Of a stretch of 64,000 nucleotides of DNA, positions 42,722 to 52,243 are shown one piece after another. This DNA comes from Shinella zoogloeoides (GTDB lineage: Bacteria; Pseudomonadota; Alphaproteobacteria; Rhizobiales; Rhizobiaceae), in assembly GCF_033705735.1 (NCBI RefSeq), contig NZ_CP131131.1:558001-622000 (forward strand), written 5' to 3'. The notes below the pieces were generated by a model. The model was not told the origin of the DNA. It made no database searches and saw only the letters and a list, made by a program, of their open reading frames with translations. The translations under genes and the position numbers were made by a program. Numbering within the stretch: the stretch's first letter is position 1; every line of letters starts with the position of its first letter.

Positions 42722-43336
42722 ATGAGGGGGGTCGAGCAGGCGATGAAGGACGGAAAACCGGTGCGGAAAACCCGCAAGAGCGGCGATGAGATCAGGACCG
42801 CGATCGTTAACGCAGCGACTCGCATCGTCATGGAGCGCGGCGTCGCTCGCATGACACTGGCTGATGTCGCCACGGAAGCCGGAATCAGCAAGGGCGGCCT
42901 ACTGCACTATTTCGCCTCCAAGGATGCGCTGATCCGCGCCATGATTACGGCGGGGCTTGATTCCTTCGAGGAAAAGACGATGGCGATGGTGGAGGTTGAC
43001 CCCAGCCCAGGCTCTTATCTGCGCGCCTATATCACCACGAGCTTTCCCGCCGAAGGGGCCGACGACATCGCGGCAGCGATGATTGCCGGCATTGCGACCG
43101 ATCGCGATCTTCTCGCTGATTACGCCGTGGAAAACACAAAGTGGTCGAGCCGCTTGAAGAAAGACGGGCTCGATTATTTTTATGCCGAGGTGATCCGTCT
43201 TGCCGTGGACGGGCTTTATTTCAACGAAGCAATCGGACTGCCGCAGTTCGCCCCTGAAGACCGGAAGGCCTTTCTACGGCGCCTCATGGAGATGACGTGG
43301 GAGCGTAACGGTAACGCCGGCCGCGAGAGCGTTTAG
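42722..43336 (+). CDS. TetR/AcrR family transcriptional regulator
   Basis: 204 aa from ATG 42722, or 197 aa from ATG 42743. The N-terminal HTH is IRTAIVNAATRIVMERGVARMTLADVATEAGISKGGLLHYFASKDALIRAM, a standard TetR_N domain. The ligand domain carries ATDRDLLADYAVENTKW and resembles the BetI-like group only loosely. Its position and the shared palindrome suggest it represses the betaine-type importer and nucleoside hydrolase genes and itself; the inducer is presumably the imported compound. Confidence 0.9.
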   Translation: MRGVEQAMKDGKPVRKTRKSGDEIRTAIVNAATRIVMERGVARMTLADVATEAGISKGGLLHYFASKDALIRAMITAGLDSFEEKTMAMVEVDPSPGSYLRAYITTSFPAEGADDIAAAMIAGIATDRDLLADYAVENTKWSSRLKKDGLDYFYAEVIRLAVDGLYFNEAIGLPQFAPEDRKAFLRRLMEMTWERNGNAGRESV

Positions 43337-43462
43337 AAAAACAAGGACGCGAGATACGGCTCTTATCCGTTGAGAACTTTGCGACACATCCGCAGCATGG
43401 TGAAGCTTGCCCGCGACCGATTGGTGCCGATAAGGCGAGTAAACAGAGGAAGAGTTGAGTCC

Positions 43463-43906
43463 ATGAGAGCACTTGTCCAGCGCGTTTCCTCCGCCAGCGT
43501 CACCGTTGACGGTGTGGCCGCCGGTAAGATTGGCAACGGACTGCTGGTCTTCGTCTGCGCGATGAAGGGCGACACTGAAAGAGAAAGCGAATGGCTGGCG
43601 CGCAAAATCGTTAACCTGCGCATCTTCAGGGACGATGCCGATCGCATGAACCGTTCGCTTGTCGATGTCGGAGGTTCCGTCCTCGTCGTCAGCCAGTTCA
43701 CGCTGGCCGCCGAGACAAAAGGCAACAGGCCCGGCTTTTCTACAGCCGCGCCGCCGGACGAGGGGAAACGCCTTTATGAGGTCTTCTCTGCCAATGTCGC
43801 AGCGCTTGGCGTTACGGTTGCGAATGGCATCTTCGGGGCGGATATGCGTGTTGAGCTCGTAAATGACGGTCCCATGACAATCTGGCTGGATACGGTGTCC
43901 GGTTAA
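43463..43906 (+). CDS. dtd: D-aminoacyl-tRNA deacylase
   Basis: 147 aa. [17 protein letters not shown] is the typical start, [17 protein letters not shown] contains the Ser-Gln-Phe-Thr catalytic-pocket motif, and [11 protein letters not shown] the Gly-cis-Pro (here GP) motif that screens chirality. DTD frees tRNAs mischarged with D-amino acids. Housekeeping gene of normal length; the start at 43463 gives the standard N-terminus, although the open frame extends upstream. Confidence 0.95.
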   Translation: MRALVQRVSSASVTVDGVAAGKIGNGLLVFVCAMKGDTERESEWLARKIVNLRIFRDDADRMNRSLVDVGGSVLVVSQFTLAAETKGNRPGFSTAAPPDEGKRLYEVFSANVAALGVTVANGIFGADMRVELVNDGPMTIWLDTVSG

Positions 43907-43942
43907 AGGCACGGGTTCTACGGTTCGAATCCTCGCACGCCG

Positions 43943-44758
43943 TCATGACGAGTCTTCGACATCCTGATTGGTGGAGGACGGAATTATGCCGGGCCAATAG
44001 AAGGCATTGGTGGTTGGACGTGGACCGAATATCGCTTGGCCGACCCGAACGACATCCGCGCCTTCTTCAATGGCCATCTCGAAATCCCCCGACATGCCCA
44101 TGGAAAGCTGTGTCAGGCTGGCATGGGCTGTCACGGCGCGATCCCGCAAACCGCGGAGCAGGCGAAAGCAGGTGCGCACCCGCTCATGATCGGCGCTAAA
44201 GATCGCCAGCGTCATCAGACCACGCGGCTTGAGCCGGGGGTATTCGGATAAGCGCGCGACGAACGGCATGAGATCGGCGGGATGCAGGCCATATTTGCTT
44301 TCCTCGCCGGAGGTGTTCACCTGCACGAACACGTCGAGATCGCGATCTAGGGCATCGAGCCGGCGGTTCAGTTCCTCTGCCAGGCGGAAGCTGTCCAGCG
44401 CGTGAAACTCTGTCGCCAGCCGGACTAGATATTTCACCTTGTTGGTCTGGAGATGGCCTATGATGCTCCAGCGGATTGGCAAATCGCTCAAGGTTGCCTG
44501 CTTGTCACGAGCCTCCTGGAGCTTGTTTTCCCCAAAGTCCGAAATTCCGGTAGCATGGGCGAGCCGCAAGATGTGAGCCGGGACTGTCTTGGTAACAGGA
44601 AGAAGGCGCACGTCGTCAGGGGGCCGTCCGCTACGATGGCAGGCAGTTGCGATACGCGCCTGCACGGCTTTCAGGTTCGCCGCGAATGTCGTCGTGGGAT
44701 CGTTGCCGAAGCGAGCGATGTCCTCTGGCGAAAGCTCGATCTTAGATCGTGTGTTCAT
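43943..44758 (-). CDS. YggS/PROSC family PLP homeostasis protein, extended form
   Basis: 271 aa from ATG 44758 (a TTG lies at 44779). The PLP-binding Lys is in VRLLPVTKTVPAHILRLAH, and FGENKLQEARDKQ, WSIIGHLQTNKVKYL, VFVQVNTSGEESKYGL and LSMGMSGDFEMAIEEGADVVRVGQAIFG are the family blocks in order. It has an N-terminal extension of some 30 residues and an extra C-terminal tail, making it longer than ordinary YggS (about 220-235). It follows a glyA gene in a PLP-themed operon, suggesting PLP delivery or a specialised role there. Confidence 0.88.
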   Translation of the reverse strand: MNTRSKIELSPEDIARFGNDPTTTFAANLKAVQARIATACHRSGRPPDDVRLLPVTKTVPAHILRLAHATGISDFGENKLQEARDKQATLSDLPIRWSIIGHLQTNKVKYLVRLATEFHALDSFRLAEELNRRLDALDRDLDVFVQVNTSGEESKYGLHPADLMPFVARLSEYPRLKPRGLMTLAIFSADHERVRTCFRLLRGLRDRAVTAHASLTQLSMGMSGDFEMAIEEGADVVRVGQAIFGPRPTTNAFYWPGIIPSSTNQDVEDSS

Positions 44759-44775
44759 GCCGATCTCGCCCCGAA

Positions 44776-46080
44776 TCAATAGGGCAACGGGAAACGCGCG
44801 ACGAGCTGGCGTATCCGGCCCTTGATGTCCGGCCGGCGCGCATCGAGCGTTCCGCTACGGACAGCTTCGAGAGTGTCGAGCATGAACGCGGCAATCTGGC
44901 GATATTCATCGACACCAAAGCCGCGCGATGTCCCGGCGGCGCTGCCGACACGGATGCCGGATGTGACCATCGGCTTTTCCGGGTCGCTCGGTATAGCATT
45001 CTTGTTCAGCGTGATGCCGACTGATTCCAGCGCCTTTTCGGCGATATTGCCGGTTACGCCGATGGGACGCAGATCGACCACGGCCAGATGGCAATCCGTG
45101 CCGCCGGGGGTGATCTTCAAGCCGCCATCGGCAAGAGCCTGCGCCAACGCCTGACAATTCTCGACCACCGCCCGCGCATAAGTTTGGAACGATGGTTCCA
45201 GCGCCTCGCCGAATGCCACGGCCTTCGCGGCGATGACGTGCATGAGCGGACCACCTTGCAGACCGGGAAAGACTGCCGAATTGATCTTCTTCGCGATCTC
45301 CGCGTCATTGGTCAGGACGACCCCACCGCGTGGTCCTCGCAAGGTCTTGTGCGTGGTCGAGGTGATGACATCGGCGAAGGGAACGGGCGACGGATAGACG
45401 CCACCGGCCACGAGGCCGGCGAAGTGCGCCATATCGACCAGCAGGGTCGCGCCAACGTCATCGGCGATCTGTCGGAAGTGCGCGAAGTCCATGACGCGCG
45501 GATAGGCCGAACCGCCGGCAATCATCAGCCTGGGCCGGTGCTGACGGGCAAGCGCGGCCACCTGATCCATGTCGATGAGATGGGTTTCCGGGTCCACGCC
45601 ATAGCTGACGACGTTGAACCAACGGCCCGACATGTTGACCGCAGCTCCATGAGTGAGATGCCCGCCCGCCTTGAGGTCGAGTCCGAGGATCGTATCGCCA
45701 GGGTTGAGCAGCGCGAGGAAAACCGACTGGTTGGCCTGGCTGCCCGAATGCGGCTGCACATTGGCGTAGGTGCTGCCGAACAGCCTGTTCAGCCGCTCAA
45801 TCGCCAGATCCTCGACGACATCGACATTCGCGCAGCCGCCATAATAGCGGCGATGCGGATAGCCTTCGGCATATTTGTTGGTGAGCACCGATCCTTGCGC
45901 ATCGAGCACGGCCTGGCTCACGAAATTCTCCGAGGCGATCAGTTCGATGGATTCGCGCTGCCGGATCGTTTCGCTGGCGATTGCGGTGGCAACGGCATTA
46001 TCGGCGACAGACAACCCGGCTGCGCTCACACCTGCTTTTTTGACATTCTGGACTGCGTGCGGCGCGGCCGATGTTTGCAT
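44776..46080 (-). CDS. glyA: Serine hydroxymethyltransferase family protein, likely accessory copy
   Basis: 434 aa. [19 protein letters not shown] and [14 protein letters not shown] form the substrate region, and Lys245 in [13 protein letters not shown] is the PLP lysine. The otherwise conserved LAHGGHLTHG appears as [10 protein letters not shown] (residues 136-145). The N-terminus has about 15 extra residues before SVADNAV. The enzyme interconverts serine and glycine with tetrahydrofolate; relatives act on alpha-methylserine. Sitting under a MocR regulator and beside yggS rather than with ribD/nrdR, it may have a specialised substrate. Confidence 0.88.
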   Translation of the reverse strand: MQTSAAPHAVQNVKKAGVSAAGLSVADNAVATAIASETIRQRESIELIASENFVSQAVLDAQGSVLTNKYAEGYPHRRYYGGCANVDVVEDLAIERLNRLFGSTYANVQPHSGSQANQSVFLALLNPGDTILGLDLKAGGHLTHGAAVNMSGRWFNVVSYGVDPETHLIDMDQVAALARQHRPRLMIAGGSAYPRVMDFAHFRQIADDVGATLLVDMAHFAGLVAGGVYPSPVPFADVITSTTHKTLRGPRGGVVLTNDAEIAKKINSAVFPGLQGGPLMHVIAAKAVAFGEALEPSFQTYARAVVENCQALAQALADGGLKITPGGTDCHLAVVDLRPIGVTGNIAEKALESVGITLNKNAIPSDPEKPMVTSGIRVGSAAGTSRGFGVDEYRQIAAFMLDTLEAVRSGTLDARRPDIKGRIRQLVARFPLPY

Positions 46081-46165
46081 TGCTGATCTCCTTCAAGGTG
46101 CTGATGACTGGTTCGCCGCCGGGCTGCCTCGCGCGGCGGTGTTTCACCAGCACCTATCATGGGCG

Positions 46166-46208
46166 TGGTCTGCTGTTCCCCTCCGCTTGCCGCGAGTTGA
46201 TCAGACCA
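46166..46208. promoter_or_regulatory. Candidate MocR-type sites upstream of glyA
   Basis: TGGTCTG (46166-46172) and CAGACCA (46202-46208) are inverted copies separated by 29 bases in the gap between the MocR gene and glyA. A close copy, TGGTCCG, lies at 47727-47733 at the MocR start. MocR proteins often use widely spaced repeats. Confidence 0.4.
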
Positions 46209-46234
46209 TTCGATTTGAGACGGAAACGGCCGAT

Positions 46235-47725
46235 CTATGATTTCGATATCACCCGGAGCGCGTTTGCCAGCTTCTTGACCGCAACCTCGATCTCGGCCGG
46301 CGTATAGGCGGCAAAGCCCATCAGGAAACCGGCCCTGGCTTCGCCGGATGCGTGCAGCGCCGACAGCCCGAGAAGTTCGATCCCGACACGTCGCGCCGCG
46401 TCGATGGCTGCGCGCTCGGATAGATCGCCTGTCAGCAAGCAGGGCATTTGTAGCCCGCCGATGGGAACGCGCGGTTCGACAAAATCCGACAGGTGTTTGT
46501 TGACCAGTCCAACGAGCACGTCGAGCCGCTCGGCATAGATGCCGCGCATGGTGCGGACATATGCGCCGAAATGCCCGCCTTCCATAAAGCGGGCCAACGT
46601 CAGTTGCGCCATGGGAGCCGTGTGACCGTCCAGAAGCGTGCGCGCCACCGTCATCGGCTTCACCAGTTGCGGCGGCAGCACGACATAGCCGATCCGCAAG
46701 CCTGGAAAGAGCGACTTGGTGAAGGTGCCGATATAGATGGTGCGATCATGCGGATCGAGACCCTGCACGCAAGCCGTCGGCTTGCCCGCATAATGAAACT
46801 CGCTGTCGTAATCGTCTTCGATAATCCATGCCTGGTGCCGGGCGGCCCATTCGATCAGGGCGAGCCGACGATCAAGCGCCAGCGTCGCGCCGGTTGGGAA
46901 CTGATGCGAAGGCGTGAGGAAGACGGCCTTTGCCTTTCGTGGTTCGGCCCTGATCTGCTCGACCACGATGCCCTGCCGGTCAACGTGGATCGGAACACAC
47001 TCCAATCCTGCCGCATCGAAGGCTTTGCGCGCGCCGTAATAGGCCGGGTCTTCGATGAAGCTCCGATCACCGGGATCGAGCAGCATATTGGCGCAGAGCG
47101 ACATGGCCTGTTGCGAACTGGTCAGCACCAATACGCGGTCGGCGGTGGCGCGCGCACCGCGCTCAAGGTTCACATAGTCGGCGATGGTGCGGCGCAGCGG
47201 CTCGGTTCCCTGCGGATCGCCGTGATGGAGGGCCTGCGCGCCGACCTCCTTGCGCACCTGCCGTTCCAGCCTCTCCCAGAGCGGAAGCGGAAATGTCCGG
47301 GTTTCCGGCACGCCATGCGCAAAGGGGCGCGGGATCAACATCTCGCGCACCCCGCCGCTGCGGAACATGCCGTTGCCGCGCTTGCTGAGGTTCGGGGCCT
47401 GGTTGCGCGCGAGCGCGTCACGCTGGGAAAGACGGCGGCCGGGCGTGAACTCTGTGATCTCGGCTACGAAACTGCCGCTGCCGACACGGCGGTCGATGAA
47501 CCCCTCAGCATGAAGCTGCGCGTAAGCCGTTTCAATCGTGTCGCGTGACACCCCCAACGATTTTGCGAGCGCACGCGACGCCGGCAGCGGCTTGCCCGGC
47601 CCCAGTGCGCCATCGACGATCAGTTGCCGGATCGCCCGCTGAATCCGCGCATGAAGCGGCATCGCCGCATGGGCGGGATGGGCAAGCCATGCCTTCACGG
47701 ATTCGAGTTGGGAGTGCTTGAACAA
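46235..47725 (-). CDS. MocR family regulator (GntR helix-turn-helix fused to aminotransferase-like domain)
   Basis: 496 aa from TTG 47725; ATG 47662 is the alternative. The wHTH is LHARIQRAIRQLIVDGALGPGKPLPASRALAKSLGVSRDTIETAYAQLHAEGFI (about residues 23-77). The rest is a fold-type I aminotransferase with the PLP Lys in IYIGTFTKSLFPGLRIGYV and EDDYDSEFHYAGKP. MocR proteins use bound PLP, alone or with an amino compound, to switch genes of B6 or amino-acid metabolism. Its neighbours glyA and yggS both encode PLP proteins. Confidence 0.92.
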   Translation of the reverse strand: MFKHSQLESVKAWLAHPAHAAMPLHARIQRAIRQLIVDGALGPGKPLPASRALAKSLGVSRDTIETAYAQLHAEGFIDRRVGSGSFVAEITEFTPGRRLSQRDALARNQAPNLSKRGNGMFRSGGVREMLIPRPFAHGVPETRTFPLPLWERLERQVRKEVGAQALHHGDPQGTEPLRRTIADYVNLERGARATADRVLVLTSSQQAMSLCANMLLDPGDRSFIEDPAYYGARKAFDAAGLECVPIHVDRQGIVVEQIRAEPRKAKAVFLTPSHQFPTGATLALDRRLALIEWAARHQAWIIEDDYDSEFHYAGKPTACVQGLDPHDRTIYIGTFTKSLFPGLRIGYVVLPPQLVKPMTVARTLLDGHTAPMAQLTLARFMEGGHFGAYVRTMRGIYAERLDVLVGLVNKHLSDFVEPRVPIGGLQMPCLLTGDLSERAAIDAARRVGIELLGLSALHASGEARAGFLMGFAAYTPAEIEVAVKKLANALRVISKS

Positions 47726-47840
47726 ATGGTCCGAATCTCTCTGGGAAAATGGATGGGCAAATCAGGCCATTGATCGGCTACTTGTCAAGGCAATTCGTCG
47801 CCTCCGCGATCCCAAAGCCTTCAGGAGTTTCGTCACGACC

Positions 47841-49085
47841 ATGCCTTCCAGCTCATCACCCATTCGTCTCAACGATCTGACCTATCCCATCGTGGCGGGA
47901 TTGATCTCCGTTATCGTCAATTATGGCGGCACCTTCATTCTGGTCTTTCAGGCCGCAAAGGTCGCGGGGCTTAGCCCGGAATTGACGGCCTCCTGGGTGT
48001 GGTCGGTTTCGATTGGCGTCGGGTTGACCGGACTGTTCCTGAGCTGGAGGTTTCGCGAACCAATCATCACCGCCTGGTCCACGCCAGCGGCGGCGTTCCT
48101 CGTCACGGCATTGGCAACGACGCCCTATTCAGAGGCGGTCGGCGCTTACATGATCTCGGCGGTGGCCTTCGTCGCGCTTGGACTGTCGGGCTATTTCGAG
48201 AAGGTGATCTGGCTGATTCCGCCGGGCATCGCCTCTGGTCTGCTTGCGGGCATTCTGTTGCAATTCGGCATGGGCGCATTCGGTGGCGCAAGCGTCGATC
48301 CGCCGCTGGTCGGCCTCCTGATCGTCGCCTATGTCGTGTTGAAGCGCTTCTCCGCCCGCTATGCCGTGGTCGGCATCCTCGCCCTCGGACTGGTCTTCCT
48401 GCTGACACAGGGCCGGGTCGATCTGTCGGGGTTGAAACCGGAGTTTGCCGCGCCCGTCTTCACCATGCCGGAGTTTTCGCTGAATGCACTTCTATCCGTC
48501 GCGCTGCCCCTATTTCTCATCACGCTGACCGGCCAATACATGCCGGGAATGCTGGTGCTGCGGAATGATGGTTTCAAGACGAGTGCTAATCCCATCGTCA
48601 CCGTGACGGGCCTCGGTTCTCTCATCATGACCCCGTTCGGCTCCCATGCCTTCAACATCGCGGCCATCACGGCGGCAATCGCCACTGGCAGGGAAGCCCA
48701 TGAAGACCCGCGCAAGCGCTGGATCGCCGGCATCGCGGCGGGCTGCTTCTATGTGCTGGTCGGGGTGTTCGGCGTCACGCTCGCCGCCGTCTTCATGGCC
48801 TTCCCGGCAACCTTCATCACGACGCTTGCCGGTCTGGCGCTGCTCGGCACCATTGGCAGCAGTCTCGCCGGAGCGATGGCCGATCCGACATCGCGTGAAG
48901 CTGCACTCATCACCTTCCTGGCGTCCGCTGCCAACATCAAACTGCTCGGCATCGGCGGTGCGTTCTGGGGGCTGATGATCGGCCTTGTCGCTTACATGGT
49001 TCTGAATGGCCGTCTGCCGTGCCGTGAACAAGGAAGGCGGCGGGGTTGCGGCTGTGATGCTGGCGTGAGGGAACGCGATGAGTGA
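47841..49085 (+). CDS. benE: BenE-type benzoate/aromatic acid membrane transporter
   Basis: 414 aa, about 11-12 hydrophobic segments. GLISVIVNYGGTFILVFQAAKVAGLSPELTASWVWSVSIGVG and ITAWSTPAAAFLVTAL at the N-terminus, then GQYMPGMLVLRNDGFKT and ITAAIATGREAHEDPRKRWIAGI, are BenE landmarks. The last 25 residues are basic and Cys-containing, beyond the usual end. ATG 47841 is used; the frame opens further upstream with non-membrane sequence. It is divergent from the MocR gene and could be its target. The substrate may not be benzoate, since no aromatic degradation genes are near. Confidence 0.85.
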   Translation: MPSSSSPIRLNDLTYPIVAGLISVIVNYGGTFILVFQAAKVAGLSPELTASWVWSVSIGVGLTGLFLSWRFREPIITAWSTPAAAFLVTALATTPYSEAVGAYMISAVAFVALGLSGYFEKVIWLIPPGIASGLLAGILLQFGMGAFGGASVDPPLVGLLIVAYVVLKRFSARYAVVGILALGLVFLLTQGRVDLSGLKPEFAAPVFTMPEFSLNALLSVALPLFLITLTGQYMPGMLVLRNDGFKTSANPIVTVTGLGSLIMTPFGSHAFNIAAITAAIATGREAHEDPRKRWIAGIAAGCFYVLVGVFGVTLAAVFMAFPATFITTLAGLALLGTIGSSLAGAMADPTSREAALITFLASAANIKLLGIGGAFWGLMIGLVAYMVLNGRLPCREQGRRRGCGCDAGVRERDE

Positions 49086-49128
49086 CCATCGAAGTTGAAG
49101 TGAAGGCCCTTGCGAACGATACTAGACA

Positions 49129-49815
49129 TTATCGGAGATATCTGAGGCTCAGCAATATTAGAGGCATTGCCAAAGCACAGAAGGACAATCCTCCCAGGTG
49201 CTGGCACCCCAGGACTCCAAGTACGCCACCGAGTGCGAAGAAGACAATCGTGGCGAAGTGGAGCTTCAAGCGCAGTACAATTGCTAGCTTCTCAGTGCTC
49301 GAGTTGCCTCCTAAGAGCATGGCGATGCCAACGCCGATGTCGGTAGCGATGCCCGAGACGTGGGTTGTTCGCACACGACTACCGGAAATCCGGGTTGACG
49401 CCGCATTTTGTAATCCCATGGTTAAGCTTAACAGGCCTACTACTAGCACGCCATGTGGTGGCCGCGTGCTCAGGCTGATGACAAGCCCCACAAAGATAAG
49501 AAAAGCGGCCTCGATAATCAATGTAAGGGCGTAGATGTTGCTGCGCTGCTGTCGTTTGCCAAACTCGATAAGAATCGAGGCAATGAAAGCGCCAAAGATG
49601 AACATCGCTACGATTGTCAGGAAACCGAGCGCCAAGTCGGATTGCGAGACCGCAAAGAGATCGGAGGCCATCGAGACATTGCCGGTCATGTTGGCCGAGA
49701 AGTAGCGGTAGCCAAAGTAACCAGCACTGTTCACGCCGCCTGCGACGAACGCCAGAATTGAGGCCAGCATCAGGTCGGTTGCTGGTGTCCTCTTGTCACC
49801 TTCTTGGATGAGCAT
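49129..49815 (-). CDS. DUF1275 (YoaK) family membrane protein
   Basis: 228 aa, about six to seven membrane helices. LASILAFVAGGVNSAGYFGYRYFSANMTGNVSMASDLF is the family signature start, followed by FGAFIASILIEFGKRQQRSN and GLQNAASTRISGSRVRTTHVSGIATDIG. The function of YoaK proteins is not established; transport is assumed. Its base composition is noticeably lower in GC than the genes around it. It converges on the BenE-type gene with a 43-base gap. Confidence 0.88.
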   Translation of the reverse strand: MLIQEGDKRTPATDLMLASILAFVAGGVNSAGYFGYRYFSANMTGNVSMASDLFAVSQSDLALGFLTIVAMFIFGAFIASILIEFGKRQQRSNIYALTLIIEAAFLIFVGLVISLSTRPPHGVLVVGLLSLTMGLQNAASTRISGSRVRTTHVSGIATDIGVGIAMLLGGNSSTEKLAIVLRLKLHFATIVFFALGGVLGVLGCQHLGGLSFCALAMPLILLSLRYLR

Positions 49816-50219
49816 TTCGATTTTACATTGCTATGGATGCGGTGAGGGAACGAGCCCACGCCTCATTCCTGCGGGGCAAGATGCAACGCCAACGCTCGAA
49901 AGTCGATGGGGTCAGAGACCCATTTATGTATCCGAGAAGTGTCGGTCGCTCGGGGCTAAGCCGTCCTAAAACCGGAATGATATGTTCAGGCGAAGGCAAG
50001 TTGCCGTCGAGTTTTTGGCGGTGCGACTGCTTGGCTGCTGAGGATCCCTGCAACAGGAGCTGCACTCTTGTTGTTCGCGGCGCAGGGTCTGGCAGATGCT
50101 GGTCAGGCAGCGAATCTAGACCAAGCGTACTAGTCCGCCACAGGAGTTAAAGGGGCTGATGCGCAAGAGCACCATACGGTTCGAGCACAGGTGAGAGCGA
50201 GACCGTCATCGTGTTTGGA
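49816..50219. other. Intergenic stretch of about 400 bases, nothing recognised
   Basis: Short open frames exist on both strands but none has a convincing start, ribosome site or familiar motif. A tight inverted repeat GGGTC-AGA-GACCC is at 49909-49921. The stretch separates the DUF1275 gene from the two-component system and should hold the promoter of the former on the minus strand. Confidence 0.5.
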
Positions 50220-51584
50220 CTATGCGTGGTTAAACTGAAGATCAGCTTGCAGCCCGTTGTCGGTTTCCCGGTTCCGCAACGCAAAGCCTATGCGATAGGC
50301 ATCGACGATTTCGCGGACGATGGAGAGACCGAAACCCGAGCCGGGTGATGCCGTGTCGAGACGCCAGCCTCGGCGGGTGAGATTGTCGAGTTCCTGCTCC
50401 GGCACGCCTGGGCCATCGTCCGAGATTGTGAGATGCAAGCTGGTTTCATCGCGCCACCAGCGGACGTGGATCTCGGCCTTTGCCCATTTGACGGCATTTT
50501 CGAGCAGGTTGCCGATGAGCTCGCGAAAGTCGGCTGGGTCCATGGCCACGGTCTCGGTGCTTGGGCCGTCGATCTCGAACCGCAGCCGCTCGCCGGATGG
50601 GGAGCGCTTGAGGATGCGCACGAGCTCGCCGACGATCATGGCGACGTCGGCATCCGAGCGGCGCAGTTGCGCGCTGGCGGTGATGCGGGCGAGCGCCAGC
50701 TCGCGTTCCACGTGGTTGCGCATGACGGATGCCAGATGCTCCAGTTCGTCCGCCATGGCGGTATTTCCCTTGTCGCGCAGGGTCACGGCGTCGTTCGAGA
50801 GCACAGTCAGCGGCGTGCGCAGGCCGTGGGCGAGGTCGGCCGCGCGCTTCCTCGCCTTGCCCATCATCGCTTCCTGCGTATCCAGAAGCGCATTGACTGC
50901 CGCCACGGTGCTCTGGAATTCGCTAGGATAGGGGCCGGTCAACTGGCTGGCACGCCGCTCGCGGATGCGCACGATCCCTTCGTTCAGCGCCGCCAGCGGC
51001 CGCAGCCCGAGGGTGAGCTGCAGGATCGACGCGACGACGAGGAAGGCGCCGAGCCCGGCGACGGCCGGCAAGATGTCGCGGATGAAAGCGGTCCTGGCCT
51101 CCTCCAGCGTGCGCGCGTCGATGGCGGCCGCGATGCGCAGCGCGCGTGTCCCCTCTGGTGCGGCGACCCGCACGAGCCGTTCGAGGACGATCAGCGAACT
51201 TCCGGCTGGGCCGGGCAGCAGGTAGCGATGGACCGCGCCCTCGGCGTGCTGGTCCGCAGGCAAGGCGAGGGCCGTGTCGAACAGCGAGAGCGAACGGATG
51301 GTCTGCCCCCGCGCATCGTCGACGATCTGCCAGTAGAGCCCGCCATAGGGCGTGGCGAAGCGCTGGTCGAGCGGACTTTCCGGGCGCTGGAGCGTGCCGT
51401 CGGCGGCAAAGGACAGCGCGCCGGCCAGCGTGTTGATATGGCTGGTCAGCTCCGCGTCGATGCGATTGCTGATGTTGCTCGAGAAGAGCGAGACCAGCAA
51501 GGTGACGGTCAGCGTCAGCGCGAGGCTCACCGTCAACGCGGAAATCAGCAGGAGGCGGCTGCGAATGGAGGCGGGCCATCTCAT
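50220..51584 (-). CDS. Sensor histidine kinase (PhoQ-like)
   Basis: 454 aa. One membrane helix at residues about 10-33, a periplasmic sensor domain of about 130 residues, a second helix near 165-190, a HAMP-like linker, then the phospho-His in DLAHGLRTPLTVL (DLAHxLRTPL as in PhoQ-type kinases). ATP-binding boxes are N in NLLENAVKWAK, DDGPGVPEQE and GFGLSIVREIV. The sensed signal is unknown; divalent metals are typical of this group. Four-base overlap with the response regulator upstream. Confidence 0.92.
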   Translation of the reverse strand: MRWPASIRSRLLLISALTVSLALTLTVTLLVSLFSSNISNRIDAELTSHINTLAGALSFAADGTLQRPESPLDQRFATPYGGLYWQIVDDARGQTIRSLSLFDTALALPADQHAEGAVHRYLLPGPAGSSLIVLERLVRVAAPEGTRALRIAAAIDARTLEEARTAFIRDILPAVAGLGAFLVVASILQLTLGLRPLAALNEGIVRIRERRASQLTGPYPSEFQSTVAAVNALLDTQEAMMGKARKRAADLAHGLRTPLTVLSNDAVTLRDKGNTAMADELEHLASVMRNHVERELALARITASAQLRRSDADVAMIVGELVRILKRSPSGERLRFEIDGPSTETVAMDPADFRELIGNLLENAVKWAKAEIHVRWWRDETSLHLTISDDGPGVPEQELDNLTRRGWRLDTASPGSGFGLSIVREIVDAYRIGFALRNRETDNGLQADLQFNHA

Positions 51585-52243
51585 GCGGCGGCGATCCGGT
51601 AGCCGTAGCCGCGGCGCGTCTCGATGAAGGCCTTTCCCAGCTTACGCCGCAGCCGGCCGATCAGCACCTCCACCGAGTTGCTGTCGCGGTCGAAATCTTG
51701 GGCATAGAGCTGCTCGGTTAGTTCCTGCTGGCTGACATAGCGCTCGCGGTTCTGGAACAGATGGTGCAGGCAGCGATATTCGAGCGGCGTCAGGTCGATC
51801 GGACGGTCCCGGAGCGTCACGGATTTGCTGCGCGGATCGAGATGCAGGTCGCCGGCACTGAGCACCGGGCTCGGCTCGCCAGCATAGCGGCGCAGGATAG
51901 CGCGCAGGCGGGCGAGGACTTCCGCGATCTGGAAGGGCTTGGCGAGGTAGTCGTCCGCCCCGGCGTCGATGCCTTCCACGCGCTCTTCCCAGTTGCCGCG
52001 CGCCGTTAGGATGAGGACGGGGAAGCGGCGCCCGTCCTTGCGCCAGCGCTTCAGGATAGTCATGCCGTCCATGGAAGGCAGGCCGAGATCGAGAATGACG
52101 GCGGCGAAATCCTCGCTCTCACCGCGATACCAACCGTCTTCGCCGTCGCGGGCATGGTCCACGACATAACCCGCCCGCTCCAGATGGGCGATGAGATCGC
52201 GGGCGATCAGCCGGTCGTCTTCGACGAGCAGTATGCGCATCAT
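51581..52243 (-). CDS. Response regulator, OmpR family
   Basis: 220 aa. The receiver has the acidic pair in LVEDDRL, phospho-Asp in VILDLGLPSMDG, Thr in ILTARG and Lys in DDYLAKPF. The C-terminal winged helix carries LTPLEYRCLHHLFQNRERYVSQQELTEQLYAQDFDRDSNSVEVLIGRLRRKLG. Starts 52243 and 52240 are adjacent ATGs. It is preceded by the PepSY gene with an overlap of the stop, so PepSY, regulator and kinase form one operon. Confidence 0.95.
   Translation of the reverse strand: MMRILLVEDDRLIARDLIAHLERAGYVVDHARDGEDGWYRGESEDFAAVILDLGLPSMDGMTILKRWRKDGRRFPVLILTARGNWEERVEGIDAGADDYLAKPFQIAEVLARLRAILRRYAGEPSPVLSAGDLHLDPRSKSVTLRDRPIDLTPLEYRCLHHLFQNRERYVSQQELTEQLYAQDFDRDSNSVEVLIGRLRRKLGKAFIETRRGYGYRIAAA

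Noticed and set aside
43907..43945. tRNA-like 3' end (GGTTCGAATCC) just after dtd, as a tRNA gene or attachment site
   Set aside because: The putative T-stem does not pair beyond two bases, no acceptor partner or anticodon arm lies upstream (coding sequence of dtd occupies it), and no matching repeat was found.
49823..50065. 80-codon minus-strand ORF in the gap before the sensor kinase
   Set aside because: No recognisable motif, poor start, and no conserved neighbour; not enough to call a gene.
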